From contig CM034101.1 in the NCBI GenBank assembly GCA_019914945.1, positions 1,313,188-1,377,187 of the forward strand: 64,000 nucleotides of DNA. The letters are read 5' to 3'. This DNA comes from Typha latifolia. Lineage: Eukaryota > Streptophyta > Magnoliopsida > Poales > Typhaceae. This document shows positions 21,446 through 33,510 of the stretch, piece after piece; positions within the stretch are counted from its first letter, which is position 1, and each line of letters begins with the position of its first letter. Both the position numbers and the translations under genes were made by a program. The notes below the pieces were generated by a model that was not told the origin of the DNA, searched no databases, and saw only the letters and a list, made by a program, of their open reading frames with translations.

Positions 21446-23647
21446 CAACCGAGCAGTAGCTATCCCAATAATATAATGGCAGGCGTGGATTTTGCCATCC
21501 TCGTAGACACGGCTGACCGTAATTAGAGTAGAATACGAGAACCTTTTAATAACTTTCCTTTGTGGAAAGCTCTTTTATTTGCAATCATTCATTCCTATGC
21601 ATTAAAATCAAGAACATTCAATAAATCATGAGCATGTACATCGTGGAGTGGCGTTATACCTGATTACATTATGGTATAATGGCGCAGGTTTGTTGGTTTA
21701 GAGTAGGAGTAGGTAAAGAATGACATCTGAGAAGCAACAGTAATGCAAGTTAGATTAACACGAGAAGGTGGTCAAACTTCACCTAATCATATATTCCCTG
21801 CCCACTTTCCACTCTCTTTCCTCTGCTTCGCAAGTTCTCTGACATCATCACATGGTACCTTTTTAGGTTCTCCTTCTCGGTTATTACTACATGCAAGAAA
21901 CTTTTCTTTTGATTCAATTCCATACAGAGTTCCTATTCCATTCTACTTTGCTTCAACTTTGAGGTGGTCAAAACTTTGAATTGGTAGGAATAGAAGTCCT
22001 CAAAGGTCTCACAAATATGAAATATGACTATAATGGTCATGGTCAACACCAGTCAATACGGATGATATCAGAGAAAACTATTTAAAATACATCTATATTT
22101 TTATATAATTTGTTAGATTTATTCCTACTTATTTAATTAACAAATTGTATTTTAAAATATAATTTATATTCATGTAATGTACTTAAATTTTATGTATAAG
22201 CATATACACAAGTTATAAGATATTTAATAAATAATATTAAAGTGAAAAATTAATTTTAAAATTTTTGAAATAATTTTAGAATTGTTATTGAAGTGCTTAA
22301 ATGGTTTCTGATGATTAAAAAAGTATAAAATTTATCTAAAATCATAAAAATAGGCACTCTGCATTCAACTGCTTTGTTTGCCGCTTGAACAGGGTATTTG
22401 AATGCAGTGGTTTATATTTGGTCATTCGAACGCGCCATGCATGTTATTATTGATGGCGTGTAATTATCACTATCTCCTATGAAGTTTCTTATATTTTTTT
22501 AATAAGTATTACAGTATATCTAAGTATTTACGTAAGTTTCAATTATTTTATAATATTTATGATATGTTGAACTGTCTTAGTATAACACATGCTAGTGAGG
22601 TATATCTTACTCAAGTTCGTGTCTTGTCTCTGGCACGACAATCTTGTTCACTAAACTGTCGTTATTGACCAACTCAAACCTCATCCTTGGGTTTGGCCTG
22701 GTCCTCTTTTCATAGTCATATTATAGGAAAAGTCTATAGTTTGATGACCTCTCAAGGCAAACAATTCCAAATTCAACACTGAATCCATTTGTTCTTATTG
22801 GGACGTCTGCATTCGTAGTCTTGCCTTCTAGATTTGAATATCATTAAAGAATACCTACTTGTAAAGATAAGAAAGTCTTCTTGTGGTGGGGCTGGAATGA
22901 ATTAGACTTTGGATATCAGATTACATGTCATTTTTTATGCAACTGTTCCTCTATATATTTCCAACCTAATGCATCATAAACAAATTTGACCTTAATCCTA
23001 ACCACAAGGGATTAGGTGATGATGAGTTGAAACACTGCAGAGACTAGTTCTATTGAAATGATATATGCATGATGTGAAGAAAAAAAGTAGTGATGATATG
23101 CAGTTATAAAGTATGAAAGTCTAGAGGATTGAGTGGATCAATTAATATATATATATATATTAGTTTCTCATAGGATATTGATGCATGACATGGGTAATAT
23201 TATATTACGGTTTGATCAGCTGAGCTTATCCACAATAATGCACAAATTGACAGATCCCTGTACTTAAATCATTCTCAATCATACTTGTGATAATATTCCA
23301 TTTTTTATTTAATCATAACAATATTTAGGGGGATTAGATCTATTTAGAGCATGAAAACGACATTAGAATATATATATATATACAATCTTCAGAGGATAGA
23401 CAAGAATTGAAGTTATATGAAAAATGGCTGAAAATATTCATTCGGTGGAAAATTTTTAGCATGCTGACCTGAATAGCTTAGTTTTGCATTGAAGAAGGAA
23501 AAAAAGAAGACAACCATAGGTTGGAAATCCTCTATAATGATTTCATTCAGATAGGTATGTCGGTCACCAAAGGCTTGGAAACTCCATGTTACATGTATCT
23601 AAGCAAAGTATACACTACAGAAAAGGAGTAGATTAAGCCAACTATAG
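21446..23647. other. Large intergenic region, AT-rich
   Basis: No gene seen. Contains AT-rich tracts, (TA)n runs at about 23140-23160 and 23370-23382, and no clear transposon termini. Confidence 0.45.
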
Positions 23648-23659
23648 AGCGAGAGAGAG

Positions 23660-23736
<77 letters not shown>
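23648..23736. repeat. Long (GA)n microsatellite
   Basis: About 44 GA units with two GC interruptions near the left end. It lies downstream of the minus-strand calmodulin-binding protein gene. Confidence 0.95.
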
Positions 23737-23737
<1 letters not shown>

Positions 23738-24005
23738 TACAAAAGAATTTCCACAAATACTTCAAATGTTATAGCTTCAGGAATTAACATTTACAGAACC
23801 AAAGCATTTCTCACCAAAAAAGAAAAAGAATTACAGTGCCAAAGCATGCAACCAACTTCATATATTTTGTGAATTTGCTCTCTCGCAATCGTTCAGGTCA
23901 ACCAAGTTTCAAACAAACTGAAACTGACAGAACCCCAGAAAGTATCAAAGACATTTGAATAAAGTTCATCTCAAGTTAGCAATATCTCCTGGAGCTTTTT
24001 ATTTA

Positions 24006-24245
24006 TCCCATACATGACTTGTATGAGAAGAATAATGTCCACATAGGAAAATAGTAATAAACACTGCTGCTCTCGGCAAAAGATCCAAAGCCTGACAAGA
24101 AATGGCACACGAAACTCTGCAGAACCTCAAGTTAGCTTATTCCAGTATATCATACGTATAAGAAGAATATTGTCCAAGTAGGAAAACTAGTAATGAACAC
24201 CACTGCTGTCAGCAATAGATCCAAAGCCTGACGGCAAACAATATC
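24006..24245. repeat. Tandem duplication, unit about 135 bp
   Basis: Two diverged copies, starting near 24006 and 24141, share AGAAGAATA, GGAAAA.TAGTAAT.AACA and GATCCAAAGCCTGAC in the same order at an offset of about 135 bases. It is just downstream of the stop codon of the calmodulin-binding protein gene, so it may be transcribed as 3' UTR. Confidence 0.8.
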
Positions 24246-24331
24246 CACAACTCTGTAACACTTTCGACCAGAAGATATAGTCCCAAATTCCACCACATCT
24301 AAAGAAATGTATAATCACCACCACAAAATAG

Positions 24332-26491
24332 TCATGGACCTGCAACTGTTGGAACTGCTTTGCTTTCTTGAAGTGAGATTACAGTTTCAAAAGCACCCAC
24401 TAATGCCTTCACCTTGCTTTTCCTCGTCTCAACAAGCTTGCTTGCAGTTTCCTCAATCACATGATTGAATAAACCTTGGATGTCTTTCTTGTCCTGCACA
24501 TCTTGATGTCTCAGATGAACAATGGGACCTTCCAAAGTGGGAGTACTCATGTCCACAGAGTTTCTCCTCCTCCTAAAGCTTCGTACCCGTACTTCTCCTT
24601 TAGCGTTCCAGCTCTCACTTGCCACCTTGGCTGGCCTGAATATGAGTCTTATTGGCCCGCTGTTCTCAGACGGAATGTTTACAACCTTACCTCTGCGAAA
24701 ATTCAGTTTGTGAGGTGAAGGCAATCTATATTCCGGGAGCATACTTGCAGCTCGTCTCGATCTCCCCTTGCTTTCGCCTTTTAAAACATCAGTTGGATTT
24801 CTCTTGTCTAGTCGCTCTTTATCTGAGACTAACAGGGAGTCATGCTCTTCTTTCCCACGTACCGACATAGATCGTAAAGATGTTGATGTTGAGGCAGATG
24901 ATGATTTGACTTTGTAAGATTTCTTCTTTACAGTCCTAATAAGATCTACCTTCTCTGGCTTTGGCTCAATTACATGTAAAATTTTCTCCTTGGCTCTATC
25001 TGCACCACAATCTGTTCTTCCAACTAATCTTTCACTCTTCACTGGCGAGGCAGAACTCCCTTCATTGTATTTTCTCAGTTTCATGCTTGAAACTGACTTT
25101 ATAAGAGGTTTTACTGACAAAGAAGTTTTCAGCAGTTTCGCTACTTTTTCTTTCCCAATGTAGGGCTGAACTGCATCCTTGGTAGTCTTCTTTTCCTGGA
25201 TATTTCGGCCTGCTCTGCTTACTGAAGAAGAGGACGCATCCTTGGTAGTGTCTAGCTTTGACGAATCTGCAGACTTGGATAATTCAGTTGTATTAGATGC
25301 AATGTTGTCTTTACCAGATGGACTCTTTTTCTCATTAACTCTCTGTTTGTCAGATGTGGTGGTTCTTGTGGCAGGTGACATAGCCTTTTTCTGTCTGTTG
25401 GGGTCTCCTATCACATTTTTCTTCTGCCTGATCATTTTAGATTTGCCAACAGCCTCTACTTTCTCATCTACAATCTTAGGCTCTGTTACTTCTCTCTTCT
25501 CCCCCTTCCTAGCCTTCAAACTAGTTACCTGAATCTGTTCCTTGGAAGATGCAGCAGTACGGCCGACAACTAATGGTGTTTTCATCTTTGTGTTTATAAT
25601 TTGCATTGATGATCTAACTGATGGAACCTTCTGCTTGGTATTCAGATATTTCTCAGATGATCCTGCTGTGGCTTGTGTAGCAGTCTCAGCAGATGCCATT
25701 GGTGCTAAGCTTACACAATCCTCCTGTGATCCTTCTGCTGGATTTTCGGCAGGTAATATCATAAGCTTTATGCTTACAGGTTCGACAGATGATCCCTCTG
25801 CCAGATTGACAGGGTCGTCGTCTTGGGCATCGGCCAAACCATTCCGCATGGATGATGGTCCATCAAGTAGTCCCTCTGTATTGCCTGGCTTATCCTCATC
25901 TGATGAACCACCTTCCTGGATGGGTGATGGTATCACTAGTTTGACTCTTATAGATGGCCCTTCATCTAAACTAGGCCCAGCACTGCCTGGATCAGATGCC
26001 AGAGGATTAACCTTCAAGGCAGAAGATCCTTCAAATGATCCTCCTTCTAGGTCTGTAGGAAGATCACAAAGCTGGAATACTTTTTCAGGTGGCATCTTCT
26101 GCTTGGAGACTTCAGAGTTGGAATCATCTTTTGGTTTAGACATCCTCAGCTTAAGGTCTGGTCTCTTTATTATCCCTTTTTTATGTATGATAATACCTGA
26201 CTGCTCATGTTCTTCCTCTGGAATCTTGCCTTTGCCTCCAAAAGAGGTGCGACGGAGAAGAAATTTTTTCTTAGCTTCGAAACCATGCTTGATCCCATAT
26301 TTACAGAGGTCATGACAGGAACCAACAGAAGCTCTGAGATAACGAGGAACATGTTTTCCCTGACCCTTTGAAGGAGACGGCAAAATAACGGTGATGGTTT
26401 CACCTGTTGAATCTTTCCTTTCTGTTCCCATAGACTCAGTTCTAACATGAGATTGTGAAGTAGTGTCTCTTTCTGTTAACTCTTCACCCAT
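24332..26491 (-). CDS. Plant calmodulin-binding domain protein
   Basis: One coding exon of 719 residues. Near the N-terminus it has PRYLRASVGSCHDLCKYG, found in the plant CaM-binding protein group. Residues about 130-570 are low-complexity, rich in Ser, Lys and acidic residues. The C-terminal 150 residues form the plant calmodulin-binding domain: PSPHKLNFRRGKVV, GPIRLIFRPAKV, VRVRSFRRRRNSVD, then a helix EETASKLVETRKSKVKALVG that fits a basic amphipathic calmodulin site. An upstream non-coding exon is likely: an acceptor at 26541 lies before the ATG and a donor at 27620 ends a leader with a GA/CT repeat. The role of this family in Ca signalling, disease resistance or light responses varies between members. 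The exact orthologue is not clear. Confidence 0.9.
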   Translation of the reverse strand: MGEELTERDTTSQSHVRTESMGTERKDSTGETITVILPSPSKGQGKHVPRYLRASVGSCHDLCKYGIKHGFEAKKKFLLRRTSFGGKGKIPEEEHEQSGIIIHKKGIIKRPDLKLRMSKPKDDSNSEVSKQKMPPEKVFQLCDLPTDLEGGSFEGSSALKVNPLASDPGSAGPSLDEGPSIRVKLVIPSPIQEGGSSDEDKPGNTEGLLDGPSSMRNGLADAQDDDPVNLAEGSSVEPVSIKLMILPAENPAEGSQEDCVSLAPMASAETATQATAGSSEKYLNTKQKVPSVRSSMQIINTKMKTPLVVGRTAASSKEQIQVTSLKARKGEKREVTEPKIVDEKVEAVGKSKMIRQKKNVIGDPNRQKKAMSPATRTTTSDKQRVNEKKSPSGKDNIASNTTELSKSADSSKLDTTKDASSSSVSRAGRNIQEKKTTKDAVQPYIGKEKVAKLLKTSLSVKPLIKSVSSMKLRKYNEGSSASPVKSERLVGRTDCGADRAKEKILHVIEPKPEKVDLIRTVKKKSYKVKSSSASTSTSLRSMSVRGKEEHDSLLVSDKERLDKRNPTDVLKGESKGRSRRAASMLPEYRLPSPHKLNFRRGKVVNIPSENSGPIRLIFRPAKVASESWNAKGEVRVRSFRRRRNSVDMSTPTLEGPIVHLRHQDVQDKKDIQGLFNHVIEETASKLVETRKSKVKALVGAFETVISLQESKAVPTVAGP

Positions 26492-26503
26492 TGTAACAGG
26501 AAG

Positions 26504-26526
26504 GAATGAATGAATGAATGAATGAA
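26504..26526. repeat. (GAAT)5 tetranucleotide in 5' UTR
   Basis: Five GAAT units just upstream of the calmodulin-binding protein start codon (minus strand reads ATTC). It lies in the second leader exon. Confidence 0.9.
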
Positions 26527-26540
26527 ATTATCTCCAATAC

Positions 26541-27839
26541 TGCAAGAAAGATTCACAGGCAGATAGATAAGCACAAGGCAAGACATGTCCAACTGCGAAT
26601 CGAAAGACATGCGAGAGAGGAAACAAAGGGAACATAGTAAGCTTTTCTAATGGTGATTTATGCCAATCTCCACTACAATTATAGTTTCAGCAAAGCAAAA
26701 CTGCTGCAGCTATAAACTTATTTGATAGACGACTACTAAAATTTCTCAACAAGTAGAAATACCAGTCAACAAAGTAATGAGGTGAACTAGTATAAATATT
26801 TATGTAATAAAGAATATTTTCTTCAATCAGTAAACTATTGATATCTAGTTACTCGTCAAATTTCTAGATAGCTACAAAAATTCCAGATAAAATAGATGGC
26901 AAGAAGGGAGAAGCAATAATTCACCCTGGTTTGGCATCCAGCTTCCTCTACTTAAATGCTACATGAAAGAATAAATAACACATACTGTTGTTGCATAGAA
27001 ATCCCATGCAAAGTGATGCCCTTGATAGAAAGAGTGGGCAAACATAATTACACAACCAATTTTAATAGGCAGAAATAGAAAAAAAAATTACATATCTGAC
27101 TTTTTTAATTCAAAGATCAGAAAGCACAAGTAGATAAAAGTGTAACTTCTATCCTTTTACAGATTATCCACATATCAAAGGAAAAGCGATTTAATTATAA
27201 AGAACTCTTGAAGACACCCAAATGCGAAATTTTCCTTTTATGAATAGATAGTATAACTAAACTTAATATTTCCATCTGTTAAACATTGAAAAATAAAAAA
27301 CCAACACATTCTGCAATCAAAATTTATTGCAAATACAAAGAAGATGAGGAAAATATCATCTAAATTATATGAAGAAGAAGAAGGTAACTCTATTCAATAT
27401 CAATTAAACAGGAAGAAATTAAAGAATTCTTACTTCCAATCAACCAAAACATTCAAGAACAAGCAACCATCAAGCAAAACGCAACAAAGGAAACCGACCT
27501 CAAAGATCACAAAAGTATATATATATCATATATATGTATGTGATCGAACTAATGTAGACAAAAAATAAACGATCTCGAGATTCACCGCAAGAAACAGGGG
27601 AGATATGTCGGTCTGCTTACCAAGAAAACCAGCGACACCCCGATCAAAATCGTACCTTTCGACGAACTCCCCTCACCAGAAGCCGAGAGAAAGAAACCCA
27701 GTTTAGGTCTCTCCCAAAGGGAGCAGACCCGTATCTCCTTTTGGAGATCTTGCAAGCAAAACAAAAATTTCCTCCCTCCCCTTGTGTTACGTGCTTCGTT
27801 GGCGGGGGAGACGAGCGAAAGCGAGAGCAAACGAAGGTG

Positions 27840-27889
<50 letters not shown>

Positions 27890-27960
27890 GGGAAGGGGAA
27901 GAATAAGGGCGGCCCCACAACGCAACTCCCAAAAGCTCGCTATTCTTGGGAAATGCGAGT
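26541..27960 (-). other. 5' UTR intron and first exon of the CaM-binding protein gene
   Basis: Minus-strand GTAAGC at 27620-27615 is a good donor and TTGCAG ending at 26541 a good acceptor, giving an intron of about 1080 bases. The upstream exon (27621 to about 27960) contains a (CT)n run at 27845-27882. No coding potential of its own. Confidence 0.55.
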
Positions 27961-30540
27961 AACCATCGATCCCAATTTCTCGTACTTACTCTATACGCGT
28001 TCCGTTACACGAAGCAACCTCTTTATGACGAGACCTTTATCACTTTTTTTGCGAATAACCACAGACAGAATTGATTATTTATAAAACTCAACGAGTAAAT
28101 AATAATAAAAGAAAAATGAAGGGTGTAAAATAAAAATAAATGACGAGAATTTGACTGAGCCTTGAGAGAATACTCGGAGTTTGGAACGGGGGCGAGAATG
28201 GCGTGCGCGGAAGTCAAGGGAATGATCCAATCCCGCCGATGGTCCACCATTCACCATGCTCCGCGACGCACGATCTGACAGGTGTCCCAAACCGGACACG
28301 TTTACTCTAGAATTTTGGTCGTAATGATGCGTCATGAGCTGGCAAGCCAGCTTAGCAGCAACCATTGCAGCTGTTGTTGGGATTTGCGAGTCAGAGATGG
28401 TCAGAATCTTTTTGTTTACTTTTTTTTCAATTGCTTTTGAATTAATTTTATAAAATAACACCTAATTTTTTTAATAAAATTATAATTTACGCTCTATATT
28501 TTATTATTTATAAATCAAATTTTGTGATTTAACAAATATGTGCAGAAAATACCTCGCCGTAAATCTTCGAATTAAGTTAACTATACTAATAAAATTATAA
28601 AAATATCCTCAATCATACTAAGAGTATTTTAGTCATTTAAAAATAAAATATCTCTAGTTAATGAAATATTCTCACTGTGTTACTTTAAATCTACCTAAAT
28701 TAGAATTCGGTAATTTCAATCACTCATTTAAAATATATAATTATCTATGTAATTTTTTCTCAAATATAATTAAGAGCTGGGGTTATTCTACTAATACCAA
28801 AATAAAAATTATTTATAACCTCTAGAAAATATAGGTTAACTCTTAGCCCAGAGAAACAAAAAAAAAAGTAAAAAAGAATTAAATCCAAGTTAGAAAACAT
28901 AACTCTCAGGACTAAAAAGATACTAAGTTACCTTGGATTCCAACAATAATCTACTGGACAAAATTATAGAACTCTTTTGTCATCAGTTAAGTTCTTCTAC
29001 CTAATAATTGATGATGTTTTCATTACAGTAATCGAGATTTGGGTCCAAAAATACTCATACAATATAACTCATTTTAATCTTCTAAGCACTATCTTATTAA
29101 CATTAGTGATATTACTTTCTTAAACTTATTAAACTCGAGAATTAGAGTGGAAGTTCTTTATGGCTATCTCCATGATTCGACTCATATGGTTCATGCATCA
29201 GCAAACCATTGAATCACTTTGTTTATGCATTGCAAGGAATAATATTTAGAGACAAAGGTAATTAAGTCAATACAATGATAGACCTCAATATTAATTAATT
29301 AATTAATTCTGGTAGCCGAAAGTACAATGCCAGGAGAATCCAAAGAATAGTTTAGAGCAATAAACATACTACTTTAATATATGAAGATTATCTTTATGTC
29401 ATATAATTTTTAAATAAACATAAAAAGATCTATGTGTGTATGTGTGTGTGTGTGAGCTTGTGCCCATGCAAAAATAATCTTATTATATTTAGGAAAAATT
29501 AGGTAATCTATCAATCAAAAACTCGTGACCATAAGTTTTTGTGTAAAGTTTCTTCCTAATTTTCAACCACTATTCTTTCCTTCAAAGTATAGACCCAAAA
29601 AATATTTTCATATGAAAGCATGGTCTATGTGAATGTCTTCATACATCGCAAATGGATAGATAAAAGATAAGTGAAGTCTGCGTCTCTTCTTGCCATGTAT
29701 GAATAAATACTAGGACAGTTATTGTATGAGGTCTATCCAATGCTAGATGCAGAGGCGCATACCTTGTGTCAGAATTGAGAAATTCTATGGCTCGAATTTT
29801 TAGTATTCTTTTATTTATCACTTGATTAAGTAGCGCTAAAGATGCTTTGATACTATTTTAAATAACTAATTAATTTAAAAACTTAAGATGTTAGATTAAG
29901 AACTAATAATATATATCGTACATTTAACACGGCTTTCGATAAAATGATCCATGGGACCGACTCTCTAATCATAGAATAATGAGAAGGGGATTAGCACACC
30001 AAAAAAACTTTTAATGGCTAAATCAAAGCATCTAAATAGTCTATTGTTTAATTTATAAGCCAGTATCTATTTATAAGACATGTAACATCTTAGAAAGCAA
30101 CCTCTCAACTTTAATATTATCAAACAATCCATATAATATGTCCATTTTGTAGATAATTATGAGATCCATTCTAGAATACAACTCAAAGTTGAGGTTGTTC
30201 GTGGATAATTCTAATGAAGGCGATCATATTAGTAAAACCCAATGCAACAAATATTTTATGATACTCTCGTCTAGTCTGATATATATTATTCATTGTAGGT
30301 GTAAACTAGTAGTTGGGCTTTTTAATGGGCTTTATAGAAAGAGGATCCGAATCCAATAAAGGGCCAATGCCCAGTGGGCTGTTATCCAAAGCTGAACTCA
30401 TAAATATGTAGAATTAACTCGACGATGATTACGTGGCTCCAGTTATTAAGGTCAGTTAAACAAAGGATTTGGGGGCATATAGGTAATTTAATATTGCTGG
30501 GCAATAAATATCGCATTAAGATCCGGGCTACTCGGTTCGT
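27961..30540. other. Intergenic region, AT-rich, no gene seen
   Basis: Promoter DNA of the CaM-binding gene on the left (28000-28350, GC-richer) and of the RING gene on the right. In between are low-complexity AT tracts including an (ATTA)n run near 29290-29310. No intact transposon or RNA gene was recognised. Confidence 0.45.
30314..30380 (+). promoter_or_regulatory. Site II (TGGGCY) cluster upstream of RING gene
   Basis: TGGGCT occurs at 30314, 30326 and 30375 about 160-230 bases before the likely leader of the RING gene. Such elements bind TCP factors and are typical of housekeeping plant promoters. Confidence 0.5.
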
Positions 30541-31827
30541 TCTCGCGGACCCGAGCAATTGAAGGAGAGAGAGGGAGAGAAGAGGAGAGAGGGAGAGGAG
30601 GGGTTGCGTCCTTCTCGTCGTGTTCTTTCCGTCCTTCTCGGTTTCCGGATTCCAAGGTAGTCTCTCAAGCGATCCTAACGTGTGGGGAAATTTTGGAATT
30701 TTTCCAAGTATTCGGGTGAAATTGCATAATTTTTTCGATTGGGATCTTCATATATTGCTCTTTGGTGTGAAGATCGTAGCTTGTCGTTCTTTCTCTAGTG
30801 TTTGATAGTTTTTTTGGTGCTAAAGTATGTGTATTTGATGTCGATCTGTCACTGCTGTGATGTAGCACAGGTACGAAACGTAAATGTTATATCTTTTCTT
30901 TTTCCCTCTTTGCTTAGTTACTGTGATAATGATGATTAAAATATCATCTTTTTAGAGTTTTAAGTGTCGGAAATTTCGTTGGAATAACAACGGGAAGATC
31001 TTGTTCGTTATAGTAGATTTATAGTTGGGGTTTATTCCAGCAGTGGATGACCTCTTTGCGATTTTATGATGACAACATGATTTGGTTGTCGAATTTTCTA
31101 TGATCTACGATGTCAGAAATTGTATTGGTATTTGGTTATCAGGATATATTAGGGGTAATTGTCGATATCCGCAATGCAAGGGGCACAGAGGTTGCTAAAA
31201 TTGGAGCTAGCTATACTAATACAAGCTCAAAATGGATCTGGTGTAATGGGCAGATACCTGGTTAGTTTAGTCTTCTGCATAAAATTTGATATTTAAAAGA
31301 TGAAACAATGTTTGAAAATCTTGTGGCCTGATCACTTTATCTGCGAGAACGAGATGAAATCAAAGAAGCTAGTTATTTTACTGCATCTAGTAGTTAACTT
31401 TTATATGCCGATCATGAATTATGATGATTGACATCTAAAATAATATTCATTTTCCTCTTCTCTTTGATGATGCGTTTTAGTAGTGAATTTAATAGCTCCC
31501 TAAATCTAAGCTCATTTTTTGATGTAGTCTTCTGTTAGAGGACCTACGCATTCAGTACTGTAGGAACCTTGAATGTAGTTCACACTCTATCTTCGGATTT
31601 TGTGGAGTTAGTAATTAGGAATAGTTCCTGCGGTCATTTATTGCTATGATGTATACTTGTACTGAAAACACATGAGATCATTTCACATTGCTAAATGGGT
31701 CCTTGATCCTTCTAATTTCAGGTCTGCTTCTAAAGAAAACGTTTGGCACGGCTACGTATTGTTTTGCTATTTGTTTCATGAAAAACTTCAAGAGATGTTC
31801 TAGTATGCTGGCCTATCCAAAATAACA

Positions 31828-32619
31828 ATGTGGCGATTTGCTTCAGACGCCATAGCTGAAAATATACGACCAAGATGCACCTCCTTAAGACCAAATCAGA
31901 CTACTCCTGATTGCTCTGATGATGATATTTCTCCATGTTTTAGCAGGGAAGAAGGTCTTGAGTGCCCTATATGCTTGGAATCTTTTAACCTTGTTGAAAA
32001 TGTGCCATATGTCTTATGGTGCGGACACACCCTTTGCAAAAACTGTGTGTTAGGACTTCAATGGGCTGTCATGAAGTTTCCAAATCTACCTGTTCAACTA
32101 CCCCTTTTTATTTCATGTCCTTGGTGCCATTTTCTTTCTCTGCGGCTGATCTATAAGGGCAATATAAAGTTTCCCTGCAAGAACTATTTTTTACTGTGGA
32201 TAGTTGAGAATATGAACGTCGGCAGGACAAAAATGCGGCGTTCATTCAGTGCAGATCAGCAGCCAACAAATAGCTTGGTTGTTGGATCATCTGCTCTCCA
32301 CCATGATAGAATTAATCAAGTCACGCATCGGGATCATTCACGCATCGATTCAAATGATGAAAGTCTCGTAGCAGATTCCTTGAGTATGGAGAGGATTCAA
32401 TCTTCTCTTCGGAAGTCACTGGTTTTCTTTGTTAATCTGACTGACAAATTCCCTCTAGTTATCATATTCCTCCTCATTGTCCTGTATGCAATACCAGCAA
32501 GTGCTGTGATTGTAGCCCTGTACATAATCGTCACATTCCTCTTTGCACTGCCTGCCTTTGCAATATTGTACTTTGCATACCCTAGTTTGGACTGGCTCGT
32601 TAGAGAAATCTTCACATAA
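31828..32619 (+). CDS. RING-finger protein with C-terminal membrane segments
   Basis: Single coding exon, 263 residues. A C3HC4 RING lies at residues 46-100: C46, C49, C65, H67, C70, C73, C97, C100 (ECPICLESFN, WCGHTLCKNC, CPWC). The loop between the third and fourth metal pairs is longer than usual. Residues 206-251 are two consecutive hydrophobic helices (FPLVIIFLLIVLYAIPA; VIVALYIIVTFLFALPAF), then a short tail. It is probably a membrane-anchored E3 ubiquitin ligase. The leader is split: a first exon of about 30541-30656, perhaps a second near 31143-31260, and an acceptor at 31721. The family is a plant group of uncharacterised RING proteins; substrate unknown. Confidence 0.88.
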   Translation: MWRFASDAIAENIRPRCTSLRPNQTTPDCSDDDISPCFSREEGLECPICLESFNLVENVPYVLWCGHTLCKNCVLGLQWAVMKFPNLPVQLPLFISCPWCHFLSLRLIYKGNIKFPCKNYFLLWIVENMNVGRTKMRRSFSADQQPTNSLVVGSSALHHDRINQVTHRDHSRIDSNDESLVADSLSMERIQSSLRKSLVFFVNLTDKFPLVIIFLLIVLYAIPASAVIVALYIIVTFLFALPAFAILYFAYPSLDWLVREIFT

Positions 32620-33310
32620 AATATTCTAGTGCTTGCTGACTGCTATATAGTTCAGCTGTAGTAATGACTGTTTTACCTGATGCAGCTTGGTGTTATTCAA
32701 TGTACTTGCTAATGGATTAGTATGTTTAGAAGAAGCATCAAGCTTTTGGTGGATATATGTTCTCCTTTTGTTTTCCATTTAGATGTATCTCATCCTTTAA
32801 TTTGTATAACATTATTGTCGAAGAGTATCAAGCTTGTTGAGTTTCTTTTCTTTACTATCTGAAATTTTTTTGAAGAACTGCTTACAGTTTAAGTCTAAAT
32901 TTATGGCTAGGTTGCAGTGCTTTAATAGGCGTGTTTATTTTATCAGTGTAATTACTGACACTAACCTTAAAATTTTGAGTCTAGATTAAAAATCTGGTTT
33001 AGTAAATAGAGAAATATTGCGACCATCAATGGCTTAAAACATAATATGTTGAATATTTCAGAGGGCTTCCTTTTCTTTTCTAACTATCAATCGCATCCCA
33101 TAAGAAATGTCCTGCCTATCTCTTCTTCCTCCCTGCCTCCTCCAATAAAAATTGAAGCTTATTTCCTATCTGGGTTTTGATTTTTGTCTCCAATACTGAG
33201 TGAAATGCGTCTCCTTTTCTCTGCAATGTCTACAAATTACTTGCTTTTCCCCCTGTTTTCGTGCCATCAACTCTTTGACTCAACTATATCCCAAATCTCT
33301 GTAATGAAAT
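32620..33310. other. 3' UTR and spacer after RING gene
   Basis: AT-rich 3' region; no coding content recognised. Confidence 0.45.
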
Positions 33311-33510
33311 GATGGACAATTTAATTAGAAGAGTCCTCGAGGAAGGAGAGTGCTTCAGGTGGAAGCTGTGTGAAGTGCTGGGCTCGAGGTAAGTCTCTAA
33401 TGAGTTGGCGATGTGATTCATCACAGACTAAAGAAATAGTTGCTTTCCTCCATTCCTGCAAGTAAAGGAAATCCACAATGATCTCCATATCTATCACACC
33501 GCTGCCGTAA
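33311..33510 (-). other. Coding-like segment, unidentified (possible terminal exon or relic)
   Basis: The minus strand from about 33500 to 33320 is open and reads like a protein C-terminus: GVIDMEIIVDFLYLQEWRKA, then LVCDESHRQLIRDLP, AQHFTQLPPEALSFLEDSSN and a TAA. Codon use and amino-acid composition look coding, and an acceptor-like TTGCAG lies within it. I do not recognise the family. It may belong with the segment at 34320-34630 on the same strand. Confidence 0.4.

Noticed and set aside
25179..26315. Long plus-strand open frames opposite the CaM-binding protein
   Set aside because: Shadow frames of the minus-strand gene, which carries the recognisable domain.
29880..30080. Possible transposon remnant
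   Set aside because: No terminal repeats, target-site duplications or coding domains could be seen.
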